Positions 1 to 6,605 are shown, numbered from the stretch's first letter. The stretch is DNA of 16,345 bases from an uncultured Clostridia bacterium (GCA_946006915.1 CAMFZK010000008.1:1-16345), one strand, 5' to 3'. The notes: generated by a model from the sequence alone, not told the origin. Translations and numbers: made by a program.

Positions 1-164
1 TTTCGGGTATGCTGTCAATTTGCATTATCCACGGCAAGGGTACGGGCGTTTTAAGAAAAAATGTCCAAGAACATTTAAAAAGACACAAGAATATTAAGTC
101 CTACCGTTTGGGAACATTCGGTGAGGGTGAAAGCGGTGTCACAATAGCCGAACTTCAGTCGTAA
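1..164 (+). CDS. mutS2: MutS2 (Smr endonuclease domain), C-terminal fragment
   Basis: The reading frame is open from the window edge (first full codon at base 3) to TAA at 162-164, giving 53 residues; the rest lies upstream of the window. The peptide carries the IHGKGTGVLR motif followed by HKNIKSYRLGTFGEGESGVT, which is the Smr domain that ends MutS2 proteins. MutS2 is a MutS-like ATPase without mismatch-repair function; in Firmicutes it acts on branched DNA and on collided ribosomes through the Smr domain. A standalone Smr protein cannot be excluded because the ATPase region is not visible, but the tail spacing fits MutS2 well. No clear terminator follows; the next promoter begins about 10 bases downstream. 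Confidence 0.85.
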   Translation, partial: SGMLSICIIHGKGTGVLRKNVQEHLKRHKNIKSYRLGTFGEGESGVTIAELQS

Positions 165-173
165 AATTGAGAA

Positions 174-202
174 TTGACAAAATCTTCCTTTTGTGATATC
201 AT
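174..202 (+). promoter_or_regulatory. Sigma-A-type promoter of the SPFH operon
   Basis: TTGACA (174-179), a 17-base spacer, then TATCAT (197-202) match the vegetative consensus with one mismatch in the -10 box. The -10 box lies inside a repeated self-complementary octamer, TGATATCA, at 194-201 and 205-212, which could be an operator. The start codon chosen for the SPFH gene is about 30 bases downstream. Confidence 0.7.
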
Positions 203-234
203 AATGATATCAAATAGAAATGGAGGAATTTCTA

Positions 235-1251
235 ATGAAAGAAAAAATTTTAAGCAAAAGAAAAAACGGTATGGCGGCTCTTTTAATTACAATCGTCTTG
301 TATCTTGCCGCTCTTTACGGCGTAATTTACGGCGGATTACTTATGGACGAAGAAAGCGCATTTGGCTTTTGGATTTTTATTGTAAGTATTGTTTGGTTTG
401 GTATCGGCTGGATTCCTCTTTTGGGTTTAAAGGTTATAGGCCCGCAGGAGGCATTGGTTTTAACCCTTTTCGGTAAGTATGTAGGTACATTAAAAGATGG
501 CGGTTTTTACTTTGTAAATCCTTTTTGTGTGGCTGTAAACCCTGCGGCTAAAACTAAATTAAGCCAAAGCGGGGACGTTAAGGTTACACCTAAAATGCAG
601 GTAGGTGCAAACGGAGCGGCCGTTAACGAACCGGCAAGCAAGAAAATATCCTTAAAAATTATGACATTAAATAACAGCCGTCAAAAAATTAACGACTGTT
701 TGGGTAACCCTGTTGAAATAGGAATTGCGGTAATTTGGCGTGTGGTTGACACCGCAAAAGCGGTATTTGACGTTGATAACTACAAAGAATACCTTTCCCT
801 GCAATGTGACAGTGCTTTAAGAAATATTGTAAGAAACTACCCTTACGATGTAGCACCGAATGTTGATACAACAGGTGACGGTATGGCAGACGAAGGCAGT
901 TTAAGGGGTTCGAGTGAAATTGTTGCCGAAAGAATTAGGCAGGAAATCGGCGCCAAGGTCGAGGCGGCAGGACTTGAAATAATTGAAGCGAGAATTACAT
1001 ACTTGGCTTATGCACCCGAAATTGCGGCAGTTATGCTCCAGCGCCAGCAAGCATCGGCAATAATTGATGCAAGAAAAATGATTGTAGACGGTGCGGTAGG
1101 AATGGTTGAAATGGCACTTGAGCGTCTAAACGAAAATAACGTAGTAACCCTTGACGAGGAAAGAAAAGCGGCTATGGTTTCTAATTTGCTAGTGGTTCTT
1201 TGCGGTAATCACGATGCACAACCGGTTGTAAATTCGGGTAGCATTTACTAA
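235..1251 (+). CDS. SPFH/band-7 domain membrane protein
   Basis: This is a 338-residue membrane protein. Two hydrophobic helices (about residues 13-36 and 43-64) are followed by an SPFH/band-7 (prohibitin/flotillin-like) domain beginning near GPQEALVLTLFGKY. An Ala/Glu-rich helical region with VMLQRQQASAIIDARK follows, and the protein ends in a hydrophobic stretch and the tail AQPVVNSGSIY. The ATG at 235 is preferred over the in-frame ATG at 220, because the upstream ATG overlaps the ribosome binding site (TGGAGGAA, 221-228). SPFH proteins form membrane-bound oligomers that organise microdomains or regulate proteases; the role of this subfamily is not known to me. The stop codon overlaps the start of the next gene (TAATG), so translation is probably coupled to the Arc-like gene. 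Confidence 0.85.
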   Translation: MKEKILSKRKNGMAALLITIVLYLAALYGVIYGGLLMDEESAFGFWIFIVSIVWFGIGWIPLLGLKVIGPQEALVLTLFGKYVGTLKDGGFYFVNPFCVAVNPAAKTKLSQSGDVKVTPKMQVGANGAAVNEPASKKISLKIMTLNNSRQKINDCLGNPVEIGIAVIWRVVDTAKAVFDVDNYKEYLSLQCDSALRNIVRNYPYDVAPNVDTTGDGMADEGSLRGSSEIVAERIRQEIGAKVEAAGLEIIEARITYLAYAPEIAAVMLQRQQASAIIDARKMIVDGAVGMVEMALERLNENNVVTLDEERKAAMVSNLLVVLCGNHDAQPVVNSGSIY

Positions 1252-1451
1252 TGGCAGAACAGGGCAAAAAGCAAATACCATTAAGGTTATCCGCAAAACT
1301 GTATAACGATATTGCGGCTTGGGCAGAAGATGATTTTCGTTCGGTAAACGGGCAAATTGAATATCTTTTAACCGAATGTGTGCGCCAAAGAAAGAAAAAC
1401 GGCAAATATGTATCGGAAGATATTGATGTACCGCCCGAATTAGATATTTAA
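1251..1451 (+). CDS. Arc-like ribbon-helix-helix protein
   Basis: This 66-residue protein starts at an ATG overlapping the SPFH stop codon and has no strong ribosome binding site of its own, which suggests translational coupling. Residues about 8-45 (KQIPLRLSAKLYNDIAAWAE, then a helix with VNGQIEYLLTECVRQRKK) match the ribbon-helix-helix fold of Arc/MetJ-type DNA-binding proteins: a short basic beta strand and two helices. The C-terminal 20 residues are acidic and proline-containing. A toxin gene is not adjacent, so an antitoxin role is unlikely. It may repress its own operon or work with the SPFH protein; both ideas are inference from gene order. Confidence 0.75.
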   Translation: MAEQGKKQIPLRLSAKLYNDIAAWAEDDFRSVNGQIEYLLTECVRQRKKNGKYVSEDIDVPPELDI

Positions 1452-1469
1452 AGAAGAAAGGTGAAACTT

Positions 1470-1781
1470 ATGTTATTAGTTAATACTGATTACATCAGCG
1501 GTAAGGAATTGGAAACTTTGGGTCTTGTTAAGGGCAGCACAATTCAGTCAAAAAATATCGGCAGAGATATTACACAAAGTTTAAAAACTTTAGTGGGTGG
1601 CGAATTAAAGGCGTATAACCAAATGATGAACGATGCAAGAGCGATTGCTACCAAACGAATGGTAGAAGAGGCAGAATCTTTAGGTGCAGATGCCGTTGTA
1701 AATATCCGTTACGCATCTTCTGCGGTAATGCAGGGTGCGGCGGAAGTAATTGTTTACGGTACTGCCGTAAAATATATCTAA
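1470..1781 (+). CDS. YbjQ/UPF0145 family protein
   Basis: This 103-residue protein matches the YbjQ (UPF0145, DUF74) family in length and in its hallmarks: KGSTIQSKNIGRDI near the N-terminus, a central helix DARAIATKRMVEEAESLGADAVVNIRY, and the end VYGTAVKYI. Members form small beta-rich oligomers and are often called heavy-metal-binding-like; no molecular function is established. The ATG at 1470 is preferred over the in-frame GTG at 1461, because the GTG falls inside the ribosome binding site (AGAAAGGTG, 1455-1463). It is the last gene of the SPFH-Arc-YbjQ operon and is followed by a strong terminator. Confidence 0.85.
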   Translation: MLLVNTDYISGKELETLGLVKGSTIQSKNIGRDITQSLKTLVGGELKAYNQMMNDARAIATKRMVEEAESLGADAVVNIRYASSAVMQGAAEVIVYGTAVKYI

Positions 1782-1800
1782 AACCTAAAACGCAAAAATT

Positions 1801-1829
1801 AAAAGGGACTGATGGCAGTCCCTTTTTTT
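1801..1829. terminator. Bidirectional intrinsic terminator (SPFH operon / rny)
   Basis: The arms AAAAGGGACTG (1801-1811) and CAGTCCCTTTT (1816-1826) enclose a 4-base loop and run into seven T residues (1823-1829). On the opposite strand the hairpin is followed by TTTTAATTTTT. It lies between the 3' ends of two convergent genes and should stop transcription both ways. Confidence 0.9.
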
Positions 1830-1841
1830 GTACCTTATTTA

Positions 1842-3386
1842 TTATTTTGCGTAGTCAACGGCACGGCTTTCACGGATTACATTAACCTTAATTTGACCGG
1901 GGTATTCAAGTTCGTTTTCAATACGCTGGGCAATCTGGTGTGACATAAGCGCCATTTGGTCTTCTGTTACAACTTCGGGTTTAACGATTATACGTATTTC
2001 GCGTCCTGCCTGAATAGCAAACGAACCTTCAACACCGTTAAAGGAATTGGCGATTTCCTCCAACTTTTCAAGGCGTTTGATATAGTTTTCAAGGTTTTCA
2101 CGTCTTGCACCCGGACGTGCAGCCGAAATAGCATCCGCCGCTTGAACAATGCAGGCAATAAGTGTTTTTGCCTCAACTTCGCCGTGGTGAGCGTGAATGG
2201 CATTAACAACGGTTTCGTTTTCACGGTATTTTTTGGCAACTTCAACACCCAACTGAATGTGCGAACCTTCCTGTTCGTGGTCAAGCGCTTTGCCTATATC
2301 GTGAAGTAATCCCGCACGTTTTGCAAGCGAAACATCCGCACCCATTTCGGCAGCTAAAAGTCCCGAAAGATAGCAAACTTCAAGCGAGTGGTTAAGTACG
2401 TTTTGACCGTAACTTGTACGGTAACGAAGTTTACCTAAAAGTTTAATAACTTCAGGGTGCAGGTTAGGAACACCCGCATCAATCATAGCGTGTTCACCGG
2501 TCTGCTTAATTGTGCTTTCAACTTCTGCAGTGGCTTTGGCAAAACATTCTTCAATTTTAGCGGGGTGGATACGTCCGTCCAAAATAAGTTTTTCAAGCGT
2601 TACACGTGCAATTTCACGCCTTACGGGTTCAAAACATGAAAGGGTAATGGCTTCGGGGGTATCGTCAATGATAAGGTCAACACCTGTTACCGTTTCCAAA
2701 GCGCGAATATTTCTGCCCTCACGTCCTATAATACGACCTTTCATTTCATCGCTCGGCAGAGGTACTACCGAAACGGTTAAATCAGCCGAATGGTCGGCGG
2801 CGCAACGCTGAATTGCGTGACCGATAATGTCCTTTGCAATACGGTCGCAATCGTCTTTGGTTTGTTGCTCAAAATCCATAATTTTTACTGCTTTTTCGTG
2901 GGTTAATTCATCGTCAAGCAGTTGCAAAAGGTGGGATTTTGCCTGGTCTTTAGTGAAACCGGAAATTTTTTCAAGCAAATCCATTTGGCTTTGCTTAATT
3001 CGGTCACATTCTTCAATTCTTGAATCAATCTCTTTAGAGCGAATGTTGAGTTTTTCTTCTTTTGCTTCAAGATTGTCAATTTTTCGGTCAAGAGTTTCTT
3101 CTTTTTGTTGAAGGCGGTGTTCCTGACGCTGAACTTCACTGCGGCGTTCACGAAGGTCCTTTTCGGTTTCCTGACGCAGATTGTGAATTTCGTCTTTTGC
3201 TTCTAATAATGCTTCTTTTTTCTTTGATTCAGCAGTTTTCATAGCATCGTTTAAAATGCGTCTTGCTTCGTCTTCGGCAGAGCCGATGGTTGCCTCCGCC
3301 GATTTACGGCGATATGCAGAACCGGCAAAAAAGCCGACAACGGCAAGCACAAGCGCAACGACACCCATAATAATGTATGGCTGCAT
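1842..3386 (-). CDS. rny: Ribonuclease Y
   Basis: This 514-residue endoribonuclease starts mRNA decay from the inner face of the membrane. In order it has an N-terminal transmembrane helix (about residues 4-24), a long charged coiled coil (about 30-180), a KH RNA-binding domain with GRIIGREGRN near residue 215, and an HD metal-dependent phosphohydrolase domain with catalytic H362-D363 in LLHDIGKALDHE. Length and order agree with Bacillus RNase Y (about 520 residues). The frame stays open 20 codons further upstream, but the start at 3386 is preferred: it directly follows AGGAGGTG and begins with the usual short tail before the membrane helix. It has its own promoter and a leader of about 190 bases and sits alone between two terminators. 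Confidence 0.96.
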   Translation of the reverse strand: MQPYIIMGVVALVLAVVGFFAGSAYRRKSAEATIGSAEDEARRILNDAMKTAESKKKEALLEAKDEIHNLRQETEKDLRERRSEVQRQEHRLQQKEETLDRKIDNLEAKEEKLNIRSKEIDSRIEECDRIKQSQMDLLEKISGFTKDQAKSHLLQLLDDELTHEKAVKIMDFEQQTKDDCDRIAKDIIGHAIQRCAADHSADLTVSVVPLPSDEMKGRIIGREGRNIRALETVTGVDLIIDDTPEAITLSCFEPVRREIARVTLEKLILDGRIHPAKIEECFAKATAEVESTIKQTGEHAMIDAGVPNLHPEVIKLLGKLRYRTSYGQNVLNHSLEVCYLSGLLAAEMGADVSLAKRAGLLHDIGKALDHEQEGSHIQLGVEVAKKYRENETVVNAIHAHHGEVEAKTLIACIVQAADAISAARPGARRENLENYIKRLEKLEEIANSFNGVEGSFAIQAGREIRIIVKPEVVTEDQMALMSHQIAQRIENELEYPGQIKVNVIRESRAVDYAK

Positions 3387-3408
3387 AAATGCACCTCCTA
3401 TATAATAA

Positions 3409-3448
3409 GCGTGGTTTTTTCCGAATAATACGGCGGCAGGAGCCACGC
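3409..3448 (-). promoter_or_regulatory. Hairpin in the rny 5' leader near the ribosome binding site
   Basis: On the - strand GCGTGG pairs with CCACGC (3443-3448 with 3409-3414), and inside it CCG/CGG can pair around TATTATT. The leader also contains CTCCT (3438-3442), complementary to AGGAG of the rny ribosome binding site (about 3392-3399). The leader could therefore switch between structures that expose or mask the start. A regulatory role is inference. Confidence 0.35.
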
Positions 3449-3579
3449 GTTGTTCCCCTGCGGTAAATGGTTATCAAATATTGCAAGAGATAAACATTAC
3501 AAATAACTTAAATTATCGGGGTTCGCCAAAATCCCAAAAATTTAAGATAGATACCCAATATAATGGAATTATCCATTTA

Positions 3580-3608
3580 ATTTTACCACTATATAGTGAA
3601 TATGTCAA
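3580..3608 (-). promoter_or_regulatory. rny promoter with palindromic spacer
   Basis: On the - strand TTGACA (3603-3608), a 17-base spacer and TAAAAT (3580-3585) form a near-consensus sigma-A promoter. The spacer contains the perfect 12-base palindrome CACTATATAGTG (3587-3598), a plausible repressor site. Transcription would start near 3573, giving a leader of about 187 bases. The rest of 3387-3687 holds only this leader and the rplL terminator. Confidence 0.7.
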
Positions 3609-3638
3609 TAAATAAAAGTGCATATATGCGTTTTTAAT

Positions 3639-3668
3639 AAAAAAAGGAACCCCTTTCGAGGTTCCTTT
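3639..3668 (-). terminator. Intrinsic terminator of rplJ-rplL
   Basis: Reading on the - strand, AAAGGAACC (3660-3668) pairs with GGTTCCTTT (3643-3651) around an 8-base loop and is followed by a T run (A residues 3639-3645 on the + strand). It lies just downstream of the rplL stop. Confidence 0.88.
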
Positions 3669-3687
3669 AAATTGTATCGGCTTAAAA

Positions 3688-4065
3688 TTAAGCGAGTTCG
3701 ATAGTAGCGCCAACTTCAGCAAATTTAGCTTTGATTTCTTCAGCTTCTTCTTTTGCTGCTGCTTCTTTAATGGTTTTGGGAGCACCGTCAACGATTGCTT
3801 TTGCTTCTGCAAGGCCAAGACCGGTAACTTCACGAACAACCTTAATAACCTTAATCTTTTCAGCGCCAACTTCTTTAAGTACAACGTCGAATTCGGTTTT
3901 TTCTTCGGCTGCTGCTGCACCGCCTGCTGCGGGAGCTGCTACTGCTACAGCTGCTGCTGCAGATACGCCAAATTCTTCTTCTACTGCTTTTACGAGTTCT
4001 GAAAGTTCAAGAACTGTAAGAGTTTTTAATTCTTCAATCATAGCTGTGATTTTTTCAGATGCCAT
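3688..4065 (-). CDS. rplL: 50S ribosomal protein L7/L12
   Basis: This 125-residue protein forms the flexible stalk of the large subunit that recruits translation factors. An N-terminal dimerisation helix pair (residues 1-35, including TVLELSELVKAVEEEFGV) is followed by an Ala-rich hinge (about 37-55). The C-terminal domain carries KTEFDVVL, KIKVIKVVREVTGLGLAEAK and the end GATIELA. The start at 4065 (MASEKI) is chosen because GGAGGAA lies 6-10 bases upstream; the five extra upstream codons of the open frame would overlap that site. It follows rplJ by 37 bases in the same transcript, as usual, but is followed by a terminator rather than by rpoB. Confidence 0.98.
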   Translation of the reverse strand: MASEKITAMIEELKTLTVLELSELVKAVEEEFGVSAAAAVAVAAPAAGGAAAAEEKTEFDVVLKEVGAEKIKVIKVVREVTGLGLAEAKAIVDGAPKTIKEAAAKEEAEEIKAKFAEVGATIELA

Positions 4066-4102
4066 TTTAATTTCCTCCAATAAATTGTTTTGTTTGTTTT
4101 AA

Positions 4103-4609
4103 TTATTCTGCGCCGTTTTCGTCTTTATCAACGATGGCCTGTACAGCACGTGCAAATGCTGCGATGGGTGCTTGGAAAGCACTGCAAACTGTTGCAAGAA
4201 GAACTTCTTTGCTGGGAAGTTTTGCAAGAGATTCGATGGTTTCAACATCTACTACCTTACCGTCCAAGAAGCCGGTTTTTACCTTAAAGCTTTCGTGGCT
4301 TTCGGCAAATTTGCAAAGGATTCTTGCGGCTGCGGTGTAATCCTCACCGGAAAGGGCGATTGCAGTTGTTCCTTCAAGTGCAAAACTCATATCAGCAAGG
4401 TCAGTACCGTCAATAGCACGACCGAGGATGGTGTTCTTTACAACAAAGTAATCAACACCGTTTTCACGAAGTTCCTTACGCAAAGCAGTATCATCAGCAA
4501 CTGTTGTACCCTTATAGTCTACAACAACACCAACGATTGCTTTACCGAGTTTTTCGGAAAGTTCTGCAACCTGCTTTTGTTTTTGTTCTAAAACCGATGC
4601 GTTTGGCAT
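4103..4609 (-). CDS. rplJ: 50S ribosomal protein L10
   Basis: This 168-residue protein has the L10 signatures: the N-terminal helix with EQKQKQVAELSEKL, then VVDYKGTTVADDTALRKELR, VVKNTILGRA, and a C-terminal helical region that binds L7/L12 dimers. It anchors the stalk to 23S rRNA. The start at 4609 (MPNASV) follows GAGGTG; the open frame continues 28 codons upstream but that stretch is the structured leader. In Firmicutes, free L10(L12)4 complex binds the leader and represses the operon, and the leader here carries the conserved core. It is first of a two-gene rplJ-rplL operon. Confidence 0.97.
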   Translation of the reverse strand: MPNASVLEQKQKQVAELSEKLGKAIVGVVVDYKGTTVADDTALRKELRENGVDYFVVKNTILGRAIDGTDLADMSFALEGTTAIALSGEDYTAAARILCKFAESHESFKVKTGFLDGKVVDVETIESLAKLPSKEVLLATVCSAFQAPIAAFARAVQAIVDKDENGAE

Positions 4610-4628
4610 TTGTTTCACCTCACAAAAA

Positions 4629-4648
4629 TTTAGATTTTGCAATCTAAA
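4629..4648 (-). promoter_or_regulatory. GCAA-tetraloop hairpin before rplJ
   Basis: TTTAGATT and AATCTAAA form a perfect 8-base-pair stem closed by a GCAA (GNRA) loop on the - strand, followed by TTTTTG. It lies between the L10-leader attenuator and the rplJ ribosome binding site. It could be a second weak terminator or an RNA-processing or stability element; which one is unknown. Confidence 0.55.
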
Positions 4649-4680
4649 AAAGAAACCTACCTTGCAAAAGACAAGATAGG
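4646..4680 (-). terminator. Attenuator in the rplJ leader
   Basis: On the - strand CCTATCTTG (4672-4680) pairs with CAAGGTAGG (4656-4664), nine pairs including one G-U, around a 7-base loop. TTTCTTTTTT follows. It lies between the L10-binding core and rplJ, so it is well placed to end transcription when the complex is bound. Confidence 0.75.
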
Positions 4681-4772
4681 CACAAATAAGCATAAACAGT
4701 TATTTAAGCGCTTACCTCGGCAGGCGATAAACTTACGGCGGATAACGCCACCTGCTGTCTTTGGATTGCAAC
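4681..4772 (-). ncRNA. Ribosomal protein L10 leader
   Basis: The - strand leader contains the conserved L10-leader pair AGACAGCAGGTGG (4748-4760) and CCTGCCGAGG (4715-4724). These form the kink-turn region bound by L10(L12)4 in Firmicutes. It starts just after the rplJ promoter and precedes the attenuator hairpin. Boundaries are approximate. Confidence 0.85.
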
Positions 4773-4778
4773 GAACGT

Positions 4779-4807
4779 ATTATATAACAAACACTTATAT
4801 TTGTCAA
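4779..4807 (-). promoter_or_regulatory. Consensus promoter of rplJ-rplL
   Basis: TTGACA (4802-4807), a 17-base spacer and TATAAT (4779-4784) on the - strand match the sigma-A consensus exactly, as expected for a highly expressed ribosomal operon. Confidence 0.92.
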
Positions 4808-4856
4808 GCATTTTTTTACTTTAAATTGCTTTTTTTACCGCAAATTGAATAGTACG

Positions 4857-4885
4857 ACATATTTTTTAAAAATAAATCATACAAT
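4857..4885 (+). promoter_or_regulatory. Sigma-E-type promoter of spoIIID
   Basis: ACATATT (4857-4863), a 14-base spacer and CATACAAT (4878-4885) match the known sigma-E consensus of Bacillus and Clostridia (ATATT-like -35, CATACA-T -10). The start of transcription would be about 18 bases before the spoIIID start codon. In Bacillus subtilis spoIIID is itself a sigma-E gene, which supports the call. Confidence 0.75.
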
Positions 4886-4909
4886 TAAACAGTCTGAGGA
4901 GATGATTGT

Positions 4910-5170
4910 ATGATGGAAACAGTGTCGGAAAGAGCGGTTTTGTTGGGTGAATATATATTAGATACGGGCGCTACGGTAAGGGCTGCCGCAAAGGTTTTTA
5001 AAATCAGCAAGTCTACAGTGCATAAAGATGTCACGGAGCGGCTTTCGCACGATAATCCCGCACTTTATAAAGAAGTGAAAACGGTGCTTGAAAAAAACAA
5101 GAGAGAACGGCACATACGCGGCGGAATGGCTACAAAACAAAAATACAACAGTTTAAAAAACAATGCTTAA
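4910..5170 (+). CDS. spoIIID: Sporulation transcription factor SpoIIID
   Basis: This 86-residue DNA-binding protein controls mother-cell gene expression during spore formation, activating some sigma-E genes and repressing others on the way to sigma-K. It shows the SpoIIID pattern: SERAVLLGEYIL, then a helix-turn-helix with GATVRAAAKVFKISKSTVHKDV (helices at about residues 22-45), LPALYKEV-like DNPALYKEVKTVLEKNK, and the basic tail HIRGGMATKQKY. Bacillus SpoIIID has 93 residues. The start uses the first of two adjacent ATG codons behind GAGGAG (4896-4901). It is a single gene behind a sigma-E-type promoter, and its stop codon lies inside the terminator stem. Confidence 0.96.
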   Translation: MMETVSERAVLLGEYILDTGATVRAAAKVFKISKSTVHKDVTERLSHDNPALYKEVKTVLEKNKRERHIRGGMATKQKYNSLKNNA

Positions 5171-5190
5171 AGGGGCTTTAAGCATTGTTT
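5155..5190. terminator. Palindromic terminator shared by spoIIID and the MATE gene
   Basis: ACAATGCTTAAAG (5160-5172) and CTTTAAGCATTGT (5176-5188) form a perfect 13-base-pair stem with a GGG loop. On the - strand it runs into six T residues (5155-5160), so it is strongest for the MATE gene; on + the trailing T run is short. Both stop codons (5168-5170 and 5178-5180) lie in the stem. Confidence 0.85.
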
Positions 5191-6575
5191 CGGTCTATAA
5201 TATTTCTTATCCAAATTCCTTTTTTAAGCATTATGAATCCCACAATACATTTAACAAATTCAAGGGTTTGAACAATGATGTAAAGGGTTAAAATAGGTAA
5301 TCCCGTAAACCTTGCCAAAATGAATGCGCAAGGAACTGAAACACCCCAAGTAAACGCCGAATCGAACAAAAATGTTATAAGGGTTCTTCCGCCTGAACGA
5401 AGTGTGAAATAACAGTTGTGTGCAAAGGCGTATACCGGCATAAAGATCGCTACAATATAAAGGAACTTTGTTGCTAAAATACGGACTTCGGTTTCGGTGT
5501 TGTAAAGGCGGGGAATAAACGGTGCTAATAATGCCATAATACCGCCTATTACTATACAACAGGAAACAGAAAGGGTAAGTAAATGCCAAACCGAAGTTTT
5601 GGCTTGCTTAATTTGGTTAGCACCTAAATGTTGACCTATTATTATTGCAACGGCGTTGCCCATTGTCAAAAACACCACATTAAATAGGTTGTTTACGGTG
5701 TTTGAAATATTAAGTGCGGCTACAATATTCAGCCCCCTTACCGAATAACACTGCAAAAGAACCGCCATACCCGAAGACCACAAAAATTCGTTAATAAGAA
5801 GCGGAAATCCCTTTTGTAAAATGTTGCGGCATAAGTCGAGCGGAACATACAAACTGCGAAACGCACCTTTTAAAAACTTAAATTCGTTTATTCTTTTGGT
5901 TGCCGCAGTCACAATAATTATAACCTCCACAAATCGGGAAAGTACGGTTGCTATTGCCGCACCGTCCACACCGAGTTTTGGGAAACCCAACTTGCCGAAA
6001 ATGAGTAAATAGTTAAACGTAAAATTTACCGTTATGGCAATAACGCTTGAAACCATAGGTAATTTTGTTTCGCCTATTTCCCTTAACGAACTTGAATAAA
6101 TTTGTGTAACCGTAAATGGAAGAAGACCGATTAGCATTATTTTCAAATATGAAAGACTGTAACCCAACGTGGCGGTGACGGCGCTTTTCGGTGTATCCTT
6201 TGCAAGGTACATTTTAATTAAAGGGGAGGGGAACTTTAAAAAGACAAATAAAGCGATAAAAAGCATTAAAGCACCTATAAATAATTTTACCCTAAAACAG
6301 TACCTAATGCCTTTGTGGTCACCCGCACCCGCATATTGGGTGGAAAAAATACCCGCACCCGCAAGACCACCGAAAATGCAAAGGTTAAAAACAAATATAA
6401 GTTGGTTTACAATGGCTAAACCCGACATTTGAAGTGTGCCTATTCTTCCTACCATAACATTGTCCAGCAGGTTTACAACGTTGGTTATGGTGTTTTGAAT
6501 AATCATAGGTAAAACTATTGCAAAAACCTTTTTGTAAAAATCCTTAGTGCCTATAAGTTTTCTTTTAATTCCCAT
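5178..6575 (-). CDS. MATE family multidrug/metabolite efflux transporter
   Basis: This 465-residue inner-membrane protein has the even spacing of about 12 hydrophobic helices expected of MATE antiporters, which export drugs or metabolites against sodium or proton gradients. The N-terminus shows the family pattern LPMIIQNTITNVVNLLDNVMVGRIG, and the second half repeats it with FPLLINEFLWSSGMAVLLQ. The substrate cannot be told from the sequence. The start at 6575 has AAGGGGC upstream and gives the usual cytoplasmic lead. It runs convergent with spoIIID and divergent from the first T-box. No functional link to either neighbour is evident. Confidence 0.93.
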   Translation of the reverse strand: MGIKRKLIGTKDFYKKVFAIVLPMIIQNTITNVVNLLDNVMVGRIGTLQMSGLAIVNQLIFVFNLCIFGGLAGAGIFSTQYAGAGDHKGIRYCFRVKLFIGALMLFIALFVFLKFPSPLIKMYLAKDTPKSAVTATLGYSLSYLKIMLIGLLPFTVTQIYSSSLREIGETKLPMVSSVIAITVNFTFNYLLIFGKLGFPKLGVDGAAIATVLSRFVEVIIIVTAATKRINEFKFLKGAFRSLYVPLDLCRNILQKGFPLLINEFLWSSGMAVLLQCYSVRGLNIVAALNISNTVNNLFNVVFLTMGNAVAIIIGQHLGANQIKQAKTSVWHLLTLSVSCCIVIGGIMALLAPFIPRLYNTETEVRILATKFLYIVAIFMPVYAFAHNCYFTLRSGGRTLITFLFDSAFTWGVSVPCAFILARFTGLPILTLYIIVQTLEFVKCIVGFIMLKKGIWIRNIIDRNNA

Positions 6576-6605
6576 ATTTTGCCCCTTATATATAACAGTT
6601 AGATT

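Noticed and set aside
1251..1451. Antitoxin of a toxin-antitoxin pair
   Set aside because: The partner genes are an SPFH membrane protein and a YbjQ protein, neither of which resembles a toxin.
3387..3446. N-terminal extension of rny (20 residues)
   Set aside because: The AGGAGGTG site lies within it, and RNase Y proteins begin directly with the membrane helix.
4610..4693. N-terminal extension of rplJ (28 residues)
   Set aside because: It coincides with the structured leader, while a good ribosome binding site directly precedes the start at 4609.
4637..4852. Small + strand open frame of 71 codons in the rplJ leader region
   Set aside because: It runs antisense to the L10 leader and promoter, has no ribosome binding site and no recognisable domain.
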